Position numbers and translations under genes: made by a program. Of a stretch of 64,000 nt of DNA, positions 55,920-64,000 are shown piece after piece. The DNA lies in the NCBI RefSeq assembly GCF_964019765.1, contig NZ_OZ026461.1:558001-622000 (forward strand), written 5' to 3'. Below the pieces are notes generated by a model. That model searched no databases, was not told the DNA's origin, and saw only the letters and a program-made list of their open reading frames with translations. The stretch's first letter is position 1. The number at the start of each line of letters is the position of its first letter. The DNA comes from Spiroplasma endosymbiont of Panorpa germanica. GTDB taxonomy: Bacteria; Bacillota_I; Bacilli_A; Mycoplasmatales; Mycoplasmataceae.

Positions 55920-56625
55920 CTGCTATGCCCCCAAATCTTCTATTAACTTTATTATAATATGAAATTGCCTTTTTTAAATCTTTTTGAGAAAAATCTGGCC
56001 ACATTTTTTTATTAAAATAAATTTCTGCATAACTGCATTGCAACATCATAAAATTACTTAACCGAGTTTCTCCACCTGTTCTAATAACCAGATCAACATT
56101 TGGGATATCTTTTGTATAAAGATTATTCTTGATTAAAACATCATCAATAATGTCTAAATTTTCTTTTAATTTAGGCTGTTTTAAAACTATCTGTTTAAAA
56201 CAGTGGGTTAACTCTTCTCAAGAACCATAATCAAAAGCAATTGTTAAAACTAGACCATTATTATTTTTAGTTTTTTCCTTGGCGTCCAAAATGGCTTTTA
56301 AAGTACTGGCTGGAATTTTACTCTCACGACCAATTCAATTGATTTTTATATTATTTTCCATAAAAAAATCAATTTTCCCATCGCTAAATATTTTGTTTGG
56401 AACCTCCATTAAAAAATCTACTTCTTTTTGAGGTCGATTTCAATTTTCAGTAGAAAAAGTAAAAACAGTTAAAAACTTAATTTCATGTTTATGAGCATAA
56501 ATGCAAAAGTCCTTGATTTTTTCCATCCCTACTTGATGTCCATAGGTTCTGGCTTGGTTAATTTTTTTAGCTCATCTTCCATTTCCATCAAGAATTAAAG
56601 CCAAATGTTCTAGTTTCTCTTTCAT
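55912..56625 (-). CDS. uppS: (di-trans,poly-cis)-polyprenyl diphosphate synthase
   Basis: Cis-prenyltransferase making undecaprenyl-type lipid carriers. 237 residues, visible only when the several TGA codons are read as Trp. ILDGNGRWAKK near residue 11 holds the catalytic Asp; TFSTENWNRP and IRTGGETRLSNF follow, ending in [10 protein letters not shown]. In a bacterium without cell wall the product may be a shorter carrier for glycan export. AAGGAGCAAA precedes the ATG. Confidence 0.92.
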
Positions 56626-56639
56626 TTTGCTCCTTCAAA

Positions 56640-57713
56640 TTATTTTACAAAAATTAACTCTCTTCGAGCTGTTGTTATTTTTTTATAACCAGCTTGAGTG
56701 ACCAAAAGATCATCTTCAATTCTAACTCCACCAAGACCTGGAATATAAATTCCTGGTTCTACAGTAATTACGTGTCCTGGTGCCAGAGTTTTATTACCCC
56801 CAACAGATTGATACGGTTCTTCGTGAATTTCTATCCCTAGACCATGACCAGTTCCGTGGGTAAAATATTTCCCATATCCTTTTTTGTCAATATAGTCAAA
56901 ACAAATTTCATGAATTTTTTTAGCTTCAACCCCAGATTTAACAGCATCAATTCCCGCTTGTTGAGCATCAAATACGATTTGAAAAATTTCAAGCAACTTT
57001 GGATCTAGTTTATCCCCTAATGCAAAAGTTCTGGTTTGGTCTGAGGCATATCCGTTATAGAAGCATCCCATATCCAAAGTTACCAGTTCCCCGTTTTGAA
57101 GTTTTTTATCGCTTGGAACTGCATGAGGCATTGATCCGTTAACTCCAGAAGCCACTATTGTGTCAAAACTTAATTTCTCCGCTCCAAATTTTAAAAATGA
57201 GTCTGATACAAAACGAGCTAATTCTTTTTCGCTCATTCCCGGTTTAACATTTTTTAGTACGTCTTCAAATACTTGATTTGTTATATCACATGCTTTTTGA
57301 ATTTGTTCAACTTCTCAATCATCTTTGGTAATTCTTAGGTTTTCAGTATTTATACTTATTAATTCTGCTTTTATTTTTTGGGTCATTATTTCACTATCTT
57401 TTACATAAACTCAGTCACTTTCAAAACCAACTTTAGATATTTTTTCCTCTAATAATTTCGAATTGATTAAATCAAAAACAGGACCAAATCCAATTATTTC
57501 ATCTATATTTTGCAAGTCAGCTTTTTGTTGTGCGGCTGTTAAATAACGTCCATCAACAAATAAATAAGTTTTAGTTTTAGTTATTAAAATATAGCCCAGT
57601 GATGAATTAAATCGGCTAAATCAATAACGGTTTTGGGGTGAGTACAATAACATTGCTTCTACATTTTTTTCTTCCATAATTTTATGAACGATTGCTTTTT
57701 TATCTATTTTCAT
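56640..57713 (-). CDS. pepP: Xaa-Pro aminopeptidase
   Basis: M24 metallopeptidase releasing N-terminal residues before proline. 357 residues: N-terminal creatinase-type domain, C-terminal pita-bread domain with metal ligands in VTLDMGCFYNGYASDQTR, HGTGHGLGIEIHE, TVEPGIYIPG and GGVRIEDDLLV. AAGAGGTTTAAA precedes the ATG at 57713. It precedes uppS by 14 bases and heads that gene run. Confidence 0.92.
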
Positions 57714-57748
57714 TTTAAACCTCTTCTTCATTAAAATTTTACAATAAA

Positions 57749-57770
57749 AAAATAGGAAAATACCTATTTT
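57749..57770. terminator. terminator after rpmG
   Basis: AAAATAGG (57749-57756) and CCTATTTT (57763-57770) with T run; it includes the rpmG stop codon. Confidence 0.7.
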
Positions 57771-57907
57771 TTTTGCTTATGTATTTGATGGCTATTACAT
57801 TTAAAACAATGTTTTTTAACTTCAATTTTTTCCTTTTTTTTGTCGTTTTTAGCTATATAGTTTTCTTCTTTACAGCTTGAACAACGAAGAATGACACCTT
57901 CACGCAT
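57764..57907 (-). CDS. rpmG: 50S ribosomal protein L33
   Basis: A 47-residue zinc-type L33 with four Cys in two pairs: RCSSCKEE near residues 8-15 and HCFKCNSH near residues 33-40, the zinc ribbon. GGGGGCTTTAAAAA precedes the ATG. It is too short for automatic long-ORF detection. It stands alone in front of pepP. Confidence 0.93.
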   Translation of the reverse strand: MREGVILRCSSCKEENYIAKNDKKKEKIEVKKHCFKCNSHQIHKQKK

Positions 57908-58063
57908 TTTTTAAAGCCCCCTTTTAGTTTCTTAAATTTCCCAAATAAAATTTATTGGCAAATAAATAATAACACATTTTTTAATTATTTTTAAAAAATG
58001 TGATATTTTAATCATATTTCCTCATTTTTTGATAAAATAATAAAAATGAAAGCGAGTGTAATT

Positions 58064-58912
58064 ATGAGAAAGTTATTAGCTATTTTAGCATCAACAAGCC
58101 TAATAAGTGCTGCTGGGGTAACAGTTGTTTCTTGTACAAATGAGTTGTCAAATTACAACACATTTAAAAAGTGAATTAAAAAGAGAGAGACATTTATTTT
58201 ATATATTGGGGCTGAAGACTGTCCTTATTGTCAGAATTTTGTTAAATCAGCAACAGGTAAACCAGATGGAAATTTAGATGAATTTGAAAATCAGGTTAAC
58301 AATGGTGATAATAAACGTTTTAACGATTTGACAGAAACTTATAACAATACCCTTTCAGACTTAAAGGATAAAAATAATCAAACTGAGATTGAAGATGAAT
58401 TTAGAAATGGTTTTGGAGCCAAAGTTGATAAAGTTCAATTCCACCACTTTACAGAAGAGAAGAAAGAAACTGTTCAATCTAAAAAATGATTAACTAAGAT
58501 CAAAGAATGAATTTTGGATGAATATAAAGAGCAATACAAGATTCACAACGTTCCTGAAACAGACCCTAACTATGTAACTAAGGACTTAACAATTGATGAC
58601 TTAAAGATTAATTCAATTCCGGTTTATTTGATAATTCGTGATGGTAAATTGGTTAATATTGTTTCTGGATTTGACTCATTGGAAAACGGAGTTGGTCCCG
58701 AACAAGCCATGGACAATTTATTTAATGAATTTACAAGCTACTTTACAGATCCAGGTTCATTCTTCCAACCAACATCAACTGGTGGAGAAACTGGTGGTGA
58801 AGACGGAGATGGAGATGGTGGTGAAGGCATTGATGAGACTCAAACTTTATCTCCAAGCGCTGGAACCATACCTTTTGAAGATAAAATTTATGACTATCGT
58901 TTTCAAAAATAG
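58064..58912 (+). CDS. thioredoxin-fold lipoprotein
   Basis: Surface-anchored lipoprotein of 282 residues. Leader MRKLLAILAST with lipobox VVSC, Cys near residue 24. LYIGAEDCPYCQNF near residue 48 carries a CPYC redox motif, and INSIPVYLIIRDGKLV near residue 185 has the cis-Pro strand of the thioredoxin fold. A long helical insert lies between, and a Gly/Asp/Glu-rich flexible tail follows (about residues 240-260). It may reduce or form disulfides outside the cell. ATG at 58064 is preferred over 58046, which has no ribosome site. Confidence 0.78.
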
Positions 58913-58935
58913 AACTCCGTGAGTTCTATTTTTTT
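58911..58935 (+). terminator. terminator of the thioredoxin-like lipoprotein gene
   Basis: AGAACTC (58911-58917) and GAGTTCT (58921-58927), then a T run; overlaps the stop codon. Confidence 0.85.
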
Positions 58936-58956
58936 TATTCAATTTTGATCAAAAGA

Positions 58957-58982
58957 TAAAAAACGAACAATAAATCGTTCGT
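58957..58982 (-). terminator. terminator of the tRNA cluster
   Basis: ACGAAC (58963-58968) and GTTCGT (58977-58982), extended by A/T pairs, T run on the minus strand just after tRNA-Leu. Confidence 0.8.
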
Positions 58983-58998
58983 TTTTTAATATTTAAAA

Positions 58999-59088
58999 TG
59001 GTCCCCAGGGCCGGACTTGAACCGGCACGGGCGACAAAGCCCGCTGGATTTTAAGTCCAGTGCGTCTACCGATTCCGCCACCTGGGGA
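58999..59088 (-). tRNA. tRNA-Leu (UAA)
   Basis: About 90 nt with a long variable arm (GCGGGCTTTGTCGCCCGT), anticodon loop CTTAAAA with TAA, T-loop GTTCAAGTC, encoded CCA. Last of the five-gene cluster. Confidence 0.96.
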
Positions 59089-59118
59089 TAAAAAATCCAA
59101 AAAATAATTAATATAAAA

Positions 59119-59194
<76 letters not shown>

Positions 59195-59199
59195 GAAAA

Positions 59200-59274
59200 T
59201 GGCTGGGCTAGCAGGATTCGAACCGGCGCATGAAGGAGTCAAAGTCCTTTGCCTTACCGCTTGGCTATAGCCCA
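59200..59274 (-). tRNA. tRNA-Gln (UUG)
   Basis: Acceptor TGGGCTA/TAGCCCA, anticodon loop CTTTGAC with TTG, encoded CCA. Confidence 0.96.
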
Positions 59275-59278
59275 ATAA

Positions 59279-59362
59279 TGGTGGAGGGAGGCGGATTCGA
59301 ACCGCCGAACCTTTCGGAACTGGGTTACAGCCAGCCGCGTTTAGCCACTTCGCTATCCCTCC
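59279..59362 (-). tRNA. tRNA-Tyr (GUA)
   Basis: Long variable arm (GTTCCGAAAGGTTC), anticodon loop CTGTAAC with GTA, T-loop GTTCGAATC, encoded CCA. Confidence 0.96.
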
Positions 59363-59370
59363 GTTAATAA

Positions 59371-59446
59371 TGGTGCTGACTAAAGGATTTGAACCCTCGA
59401 CCTATTGATTACTAGTCAATTGCTCTACCAACTGAGCTAAGTCAGC
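59371..59446 (-). tRNA. tRNA-Thr (AGU)
   Basis: Acceptor GCTGACT/AGTCAGC, anticodon loop CTAGTAA with AGT, T-loop GTTCAAATC, encoded CCA. An AGU anticodon with A at the wobble position is known for a mollicute threonine tRNA. First gene of the cluster. Confidence 0.95.
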
Positions 59447-59473
59447 GTAATTCTAAAATTTAGAACCTAAAAC

Positions 59474-59503
59474 ATTATACAAAAAATATATTACTCTTGT
59501 CAA
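59474..59503 (-). promoter_or_regulatory. promoter of the tRNA cluster
   Basis: Consensus -35 TTGACA (59503-59498), 18-base spacer, -10 TATAAT (59479-59474) on the minus strand, about 28 bases before tRNA-Thr. Confidence 0.85.
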
Positions 59504-59524
59504 GAAAAAGAGCTAAAAAATTTC

Positions 59525-59552
59525 ATAAAAAAAGTACTCGGGCGGAGCACTT
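59525..59552 (-). terminator. terminator of the deoA operon or a small RNA
   Basis: AAGTACTC (59532-59539) and GAGCACTT (59545-59552) pair with one G-U, T run on the minus strand. It lies 150 bases after the deoA stop; a TATAAT on the same strand at 59619-59614 could start a separate short transcript ending here. Confidence 0.7.
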
Positions 59553-59703
59553 ATTCGTCATTTTTGAATAAAGAAAATTTAAAAATTAAAAATTTGATAG
59601 GGCTAAACAAATCATTATAATTTTTTTCTTCAAAAAGACATAATTATTATACGACTTTTAGTAAATTTAAACAATATAAAAAACTATTTTTTAGTCCAAT
59701 TAA

Positions 59704-61017
59704 TTACTTAATATCAAGATCGCTAATGACTTTTATTATTACTGGTTCATTGAAAGCTTTTTTACTAATTTCAAAGGTTAGTAGAGCCTGTTTGGTAAAT
59801 TCCTCACTCACGGCTCTATTTGTTTTCAAGGTCATTACAACCTCACCTGCACTAACTTTTTCACCAGAGACCTTATTTAGGGTGATTCCGGCGGCGAAAT
59901 CAATTTTCTCTTCCTTAGTAGCACGACCAGCACCGATCTGCATTGCTAAATAACCCAATTTATTTGTATCAGTATAGCGGATAAAACCTGAATCTTTGGC
60001 TTTTATTTCAATGATATTTTTAACTTTAAAACTTTTTTCATAGTTTTCAATAACACTAAAATCTCCACCTTGAGCTTCAACAAAAGCCTTCAAGATTGGG
60101 GCCCCAACTTTATCTTTGATTTTCTCTTGGACAGCCTTTTTAGCATCACTTAATTTGTTAAAAATCCCTGCTTGTAGCAAAGTAATACCAACTGCTTCCT
60201 GGGTTAACTCATTTAAGTCATCTGGTCCATTACCAAGCAAGGTTTGATAAGCTTCGTAAACTTCATTTGCATTACCAATTTCGCGACCTAAAGGTTTATC
60301 CATGTCAGTAATCATAGCAGCAATATTGCGATTATGTTTTTTACCGATTTCAACCATAGCTTGTGCTAATTTTGTTGCTGAATCGATATTGTCCATAAAA
60401 GCACCACTACCCATTTTAACGTCCAAAATAATCCCGTTTCCCGCGATAGCTAGTTTTTTTGACATTATACTTGAAGCGATTAAAGGAATTGAATCTACAG
60501 TACCCGTTACATCTCTTAGAGCATACATTTTCTTGTCTGCAGGAACAATGTCTTGAGATTGAGAAATAATACTCATTCCTACTTTATTAACAATTTCTTC
60601 AAATTTGCTTTCAGAAATCTCCCCAGTTCAACCGGGACAAGATTCTAACTTATCAATAGTTCCCCCAGTTTGACCTAAACCACGTCCTGAAAGTTTGGCA
60701 ACTTTAATACCAAAACTAGCAACTAAAGGAGCGTAAATTAGCGAGGTTTTATCCCCAACTCCCCCAGTTGAGTGCTTATCAGCTTTAAAGCCAGTAACCC
60801 CTTTTAAATCATAGGTTTTACCACTCTTGATCATGGCTCCTGTTAGAAATGAGGTTTCAGTGGCATCCATTCCTTGAAAGTATATTGCCATTGCCATTGC
60901 ACTCATTTGATAATCTTTAATTTCATTTGAAATAAATCCTTTTATTAAGTATTCAATTTCTGCTTGAGTTAAACTTAAGCCCTTTTTCTTTTTAGTAATT
61001 AATTCTGCAAAATTCAT
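59704..61017 (-). CDS. deoA: pyrimidine-nucleoside (thymidine) phosphorylase
   Basis: Phosphorolysis of thymidine/uridine to base plus (deoxy)ribose-1-phosphate, in salvage. 437 residues. ADKHSTGGVGDKTSL near residue 80 is the phosphate-binding signature; KLSGRGLGQTGGTIDKLES and LDVKMGSGAFM follow. The two frames join through a TGA-Trp in CPGWTGE. GTAGAGGTAAGAT precedes the ATG. Last gene of thyA-folA-plsC-deoA. Confidence 0.94.
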
Positions 61018-61037
61018 ATCTTACCTCTACGAAAAAA

Positions 61038-61931
61038 CTATTTTTTTTCTTTTTTCTTTTTCTTGGTTTCTACTTTTTCAAAATCTTTATATTTTTCCAT
61101 GTTTTTAACCACTTCTTTACGAACGTTATTGGTTAAAATATCAGTTTTAATCGAAATAAACTTCTCTGGTAGTAATGGCTTTCCAAAAACCACTTTTATA
61201 ACCACTTTTTTAGGTCTCTTTTTGGCGAAAACATAATGTGAGTCAATAATGGTTACTGGTACAATCGGCACATAAGCTGATTGAGCTATTTTCATACTTG
61301 CTCCTTGAAATTCACCAATTTCTTGATTACCACTTCTAGTGCCTTCTGGGAAAATTACTAAGCTTCTATGATATTGATTTAGTAATTCTTTCCCCTCTTT
61401 ATAAGCATTTAAAGCACTTCTTGGGTTTTGACGGTCCAATGGGATTGCATCAATTAATTTGATAAATCTTCCAAAAGTTTTATCCTCTCATAACTCTTTT
61501 TTTGCAATAAAAGCAATTGGTTGTTGACGAGAGAAATCATTTAATGCAATCAAGGCCACTGAATCAAAGTTTGATTGATGGTTTGGAGCTAAAATAACTC
61601 CTCGATCTAATCAGTTCTCAATATCAATAACTTGAATTTTAACATCTAAAAGTCACATCATTCTTCGAGAAAACTTTTTGATTCAATAGTAACGATATTC
61701 TTCACTATATGAATTTGGATCTTTTTTAATACGACGTGCCATTTTTTTGGCTTTTTTCATATTCATTCAAACGATGAATCAAATTAAAAACAACTTTCAT
61801 TTATTGAAGTTTTTACTTCCCCGGTCTTTTTCCTTGACCTCTTTTTTATTTTGTTCCAAATTTTCTTCAATGTTTGATTCTTCTTCAGGAAGTAAAATTT
61901 CGTTTTTTTCTAATTCTTTTTTATCTTTCAT
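61038..61931 (-). CDS. plsC: 1-acyl-sn-glycerol-3-phosphate acyltransferase
   Basis: Makes phosphatidic acid from lysophosphatidate. 297 residues: acidic 30-residue N-terminus, membrane helix LFLIWFIVWMN, then acyltransferase motifs NHQSNFDSVA (catalytic His-Asp), later IPLDR and FPEGTRSGN. Basic Lys-rich C-terminus. AAAGGAAAT lies upstream; the ATG is one base after the folA stop, so the two are probably coupled. Confidence 0.9.
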
Positions 61932-61932
61932 T

Positions 61933-62409
61933 TTAATATTTCCTTTCATATTTTTTTACAACAAATTTTTCCCTGTCAATTTCGCTATATAATTTAAAAT
62001 CATTTCAATTGATTTCAGGAAATTTAGTATCTCCGTCATATTCCTCTTTAATAAAGCTAACTATAAGTTCGTCAGCATATGGTAAAAACATTTGATAAAT
62101 TTGCGAGCCTCCAATTACAATTAATTCGTTGGCTTTTTTTTGATATTGTTCAATCAAATCATTGATATCACTTATTATTTTAATCTCATTATCTTGAAAT
62201 TTCAAATTTTCTTGTCTTGATATAACTAAATTCTCACGATTAGGAAGCGGCTTTGAACCAATTGCCTCAAAAGTCTTGCGACCCATGACAATAGTTTTGT
62301 TAGTTGTGTATTCCTTAAAAAATTTCATCTCTTCGGGTATTTTTCACGGCAGTTGGTTATTTTTACCAATTATTCCGGCTTGAGTTTGAGCTCACACCAA
62401 CTTTATCAT
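61933..62409 (-). CDS. folA: dihydrofolate reductase
   Basis: Reduces dihydrofolate with NADPH, recycling the cofactor used by ThyA. 158 residues. IKLVWAQTQAGIIGKNNQLPW at the start with LPW and the acidic P-E-E-M helix (KIPEEMKFF); GRKTFEAIG and VIGGSQIYQMF are the NADPH-site motifs. Read through TGA-Trp codons. The ATG overlaps the thyA stop by one base (TAATG), the classic thyA-folA pairing. Confidence 0.94.
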
Positions 62410-63278
62410 TAAACCGCCACCAGCCCTTTTATTCTAGGATGAAATTCATAATCTACCAAAACAATGTCTTCTGGGGTTAAGTTGAAAATTGATTTAATAC
62501 CATCTTTAATTTTTATTTTTGGCAGTTTTTTTGGTTCTCTTGTTAATTGCTCTTTCACTTGCTCAATATGATTTAAATATATATGAGCATCCCCGATTGT
62601 ATGAACAAATTCTCCCGCTTCAAGTCCAACTTCTTTTGAAATCAAGATTAATAAAAGTGCATAACTGGCAATATTAAATGGGACACCAAGAAAAATATCA
62701 CCACTTCTTTGATAAAGTTGCAAGTTAAGTTTTCTATCACCGCTCACATAAAACTGAAACATTGTATGACACGGAGGTAAAGCCATATCCTCAACTTCAC
62801 TTGGGTTTCAAGCAGAGATAATATGTCTTCTTGAATCGGGATCGTTTTTTAAATTATTGATTAAGGTTTTCAACTGATCTTTACCATTAAAATTTCGTCA
62901 CTGTTTACCATAAACGGGTCCTAAATTCGCATGTAAATCTGCAAATTGATAATCTGTGCGAATCTTCTCAACAAATGTGGATAAATCCTCACCTTGATAT
63001 TCCTTTGATTTTTTATATATTTCAAATGGTCATTCATTTCAAATATTTACATTATTATCAACTAAATATTTAATGTTAGTGTTCCCAGAAATAAATCATA
63101 GTAGTTCAACAACCACAGCATGAAAATAGATTTTTTTGGTTGTCACCAATGGGAAACCCTGAGCTAAATTATAGCGATTTTGAGTCCCAAATAAAGAGAT
63201 TGTCCCAGTTTTAGTTCGGTCGGCTTTTTCAACCCCGTTTTTTAAGACATTTTTAACTAATTTTAAATATTCTTGCAT
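62409..63278 (-). CDS. thyA: thymidylate synthase
   Basis: Methylates dUMP to dTMP using methylene-tetrahydrofolate. 289 residues. [12 protein letters not shown] near residue 20, catalytic Cys in [35 protein letters not shown] and [12 protein letters not shown]. Starts [12 protein letters not shown] after GGTGATAAA. Its first 15 residues match the family better than the upstream in-frame ATGs. Confidence 0.96.
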
Positions 63279-63313
63279 TTTATCACCACAATTATTATAA
63301 ACCAAAGTTAATA

Positions 63314-63336
63314 TAAAAAAGATTCCATTAAGGAAT
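63314..63336 (-). terminator. terminator of acpS
   Basis: ATTCC (63322-63326) and GGAAT (63332-63336) with T run on the minus strand, just after the acpS stop. Confidence 0.65.
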
Positions 63337-63339
63337 TTT

Positions 63340-63663
63340 TTAATCTTTTTTAATAGCCATTCCCACTGCAAAGCGTTTTTCGTGACTCAAAGAAATTAGA
63401 GTTTTCTCAAAACCAAAACTAGTAATAAATGGTTTCTCATTTTCATAAGAAATGTTGATTTGATTCATTGGCACCGGTTTTTCTAAAGTTTTTAAAACAG
63501 CTTCTTTAACCGCTCATCGACCCGCTAAAAACTCTCTTTTATTTTTAAGAGATTTTTTTTGATTTAATATTTTAATTTCGTCAAGGTGAAGTACTAAATT
63601 AATAAATCTGGTTTTTAATTTTATTCTTTTCACTGAAACAATGTCAATTCCAATTTTTTCCAT
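63340..63663 (-). CDS. acpS: holo-[acyl-carrier-protein] synthase
   Basis: Attaches phosphopantetheine to ACP. 107 residues, short but normal for Acp[12 protein letters not shown] at the N-terminus with metal-binding Asp, [14 protein letters not shown] near residue 45, and [14 protein letters not shown] at the end. The frame holds a TGA-Trp in the AGRW motif. AGGTGAATTTA precedes the ATG. Confidence 0.93.
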
Positions 63664-63672
63664 TAAATTCAC

Positions 63673-64000
63673 CTACGCATAATCTACAATATTAGCTCAA
63701 TCTTTAAAGGAGTATTTCTGATTCGTGTGGTAATCCAAACCAGTAAAGGCATTTATAACATTACCTGAACTTACAACTTCTAAACCAGCAATTAAACCAA
63801 GACTTGAATAAAATGATGGCAAAAAACTACCGTTTCCATATTCTTCGTTCATCATATTGACAATATAAAGGTTTTTAAAGAAATTATAGGTTCTACGACC
63901 GTTCCTTAAAACATCGATGACACTATTACTTCGTCCTGGAGTTTTGGAAATATCATTTTCTAGCGAATCTGCCACTTTTATAAATTCATTATTTGTAGCA
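63673..64000 (-). CDS. unknown protein, 5' end outside window
   Basis: The last 108 codons of a gene that continues past base 64000; the frame is still open there. It ends FKDWANIVDYA nine bases before acpS. The visible part has a Gly-rich hydrophobic stretch (FYSSLGLIAGLEVVSSGNVINAF), possibly a membrane helix or buried core. No family recognised. An internal GTG at 63975 is probably not the start. Confidence 0.6.

Noticed and set aside
58046-58063. Earlier in-frame ATG for the thioredoxin-like lipoprotein
   Set aside because: No ribosome site before it, and it would place six extra residues before the typical MRKLLAI lipoprotein leader.

Overview
The window is a low-GC, gene-dense stretch of a mollicute chromosome, most likely Spiroplasma or a close relative in the Entomoplasmatales. 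UGA must be read as tryptophan (code 4): almost every long gene holds in-frame TGA codons at expected Trp positions, and most coordinates below come from reading through them. Short lipoproteins with an MKKLLGLLAAFG-type leader and a spiralin-like body, a tRNA-Thr with an AGU anticodon, and an rRNA operon with AT-rich spacers fit this assignment. Genus-level placement is inference; the 16S gene in the window could settle it.

Layout. 1-6.8 kb: 3' part of parE, a hypothetical gene coupled to udk, an unknown 335-residue protein, and an MgtA-type P-type ATPase. 6.9-13.6 kb: a surface-lipoprotein region with one 499-residue four-module lipoprotein, four short spiralin-like lipoproteins (three in tandem as near-duplicate cassettes) and a 622-residue multispanning permease preceded by two tiny leader ORFs. 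13.8-16.4 kb: an ABC transporter half-molecule and a CPWC-containing protein. 16.4-21.4 kb: rRNA operon, 16S-23S-5S on the minus strand. 21.6-24.4 kb: copper operon csoR-copZ-copA with a CsoR-type palindrome at its promoter. 24.4-29.4 kb: a compact seven-gene operon for nucleotide and NAD metabolism and tRNA modification (rdgB, trmL, nadD-yqeK fusion, mtnN, deoxynucleoside kinase, two unknowns). 29.5-38 kb: choline-kinase-like protein, membrane proteins, tRNA-Gly, miaA, a candidate structured RNA with a pseudoknot, a divergent pair of unknown small genes, a probably inactive HNH-like protein, rpsO, truB-ribF, and a decayed PTS EIIB-like fragment.

38-63 kb is informational and envelope housekeeping on the minus strand. 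pepP-uppS-cdsA-dxr-rseP-polC is followed by rimP-nusA-ylxR-ylxQ-infB-rbfA, a terminator, then rsmE, two unknown proteins that resemble each other, and an ABC-2 exporter. A thioredoxin-like lipoprotein lies on the plus strand, next to a five-tRNA cluster (Thr, Tyr, Gln, Lys, Leu). Last come acpS, thyA-folA-plsC-deoA and the 3' end of an unknown gene.

Most operons are tight: one-base TAATG overlaps (thyA/folA, truB/ribF, ylxR/ylxQ, udk/hypothetical) or gaps under 20 bases. No transposase, phage gene or CRISPR array was seen. The least explained parts are the pseudoknotted RNA at 32.25-32.37 kb, the unknown pair joined to an exporter at 38.0-42.2 kb, the shared operator-like palindrome at four lipoprotein promoters, and the leader peptides ahead of the permease.
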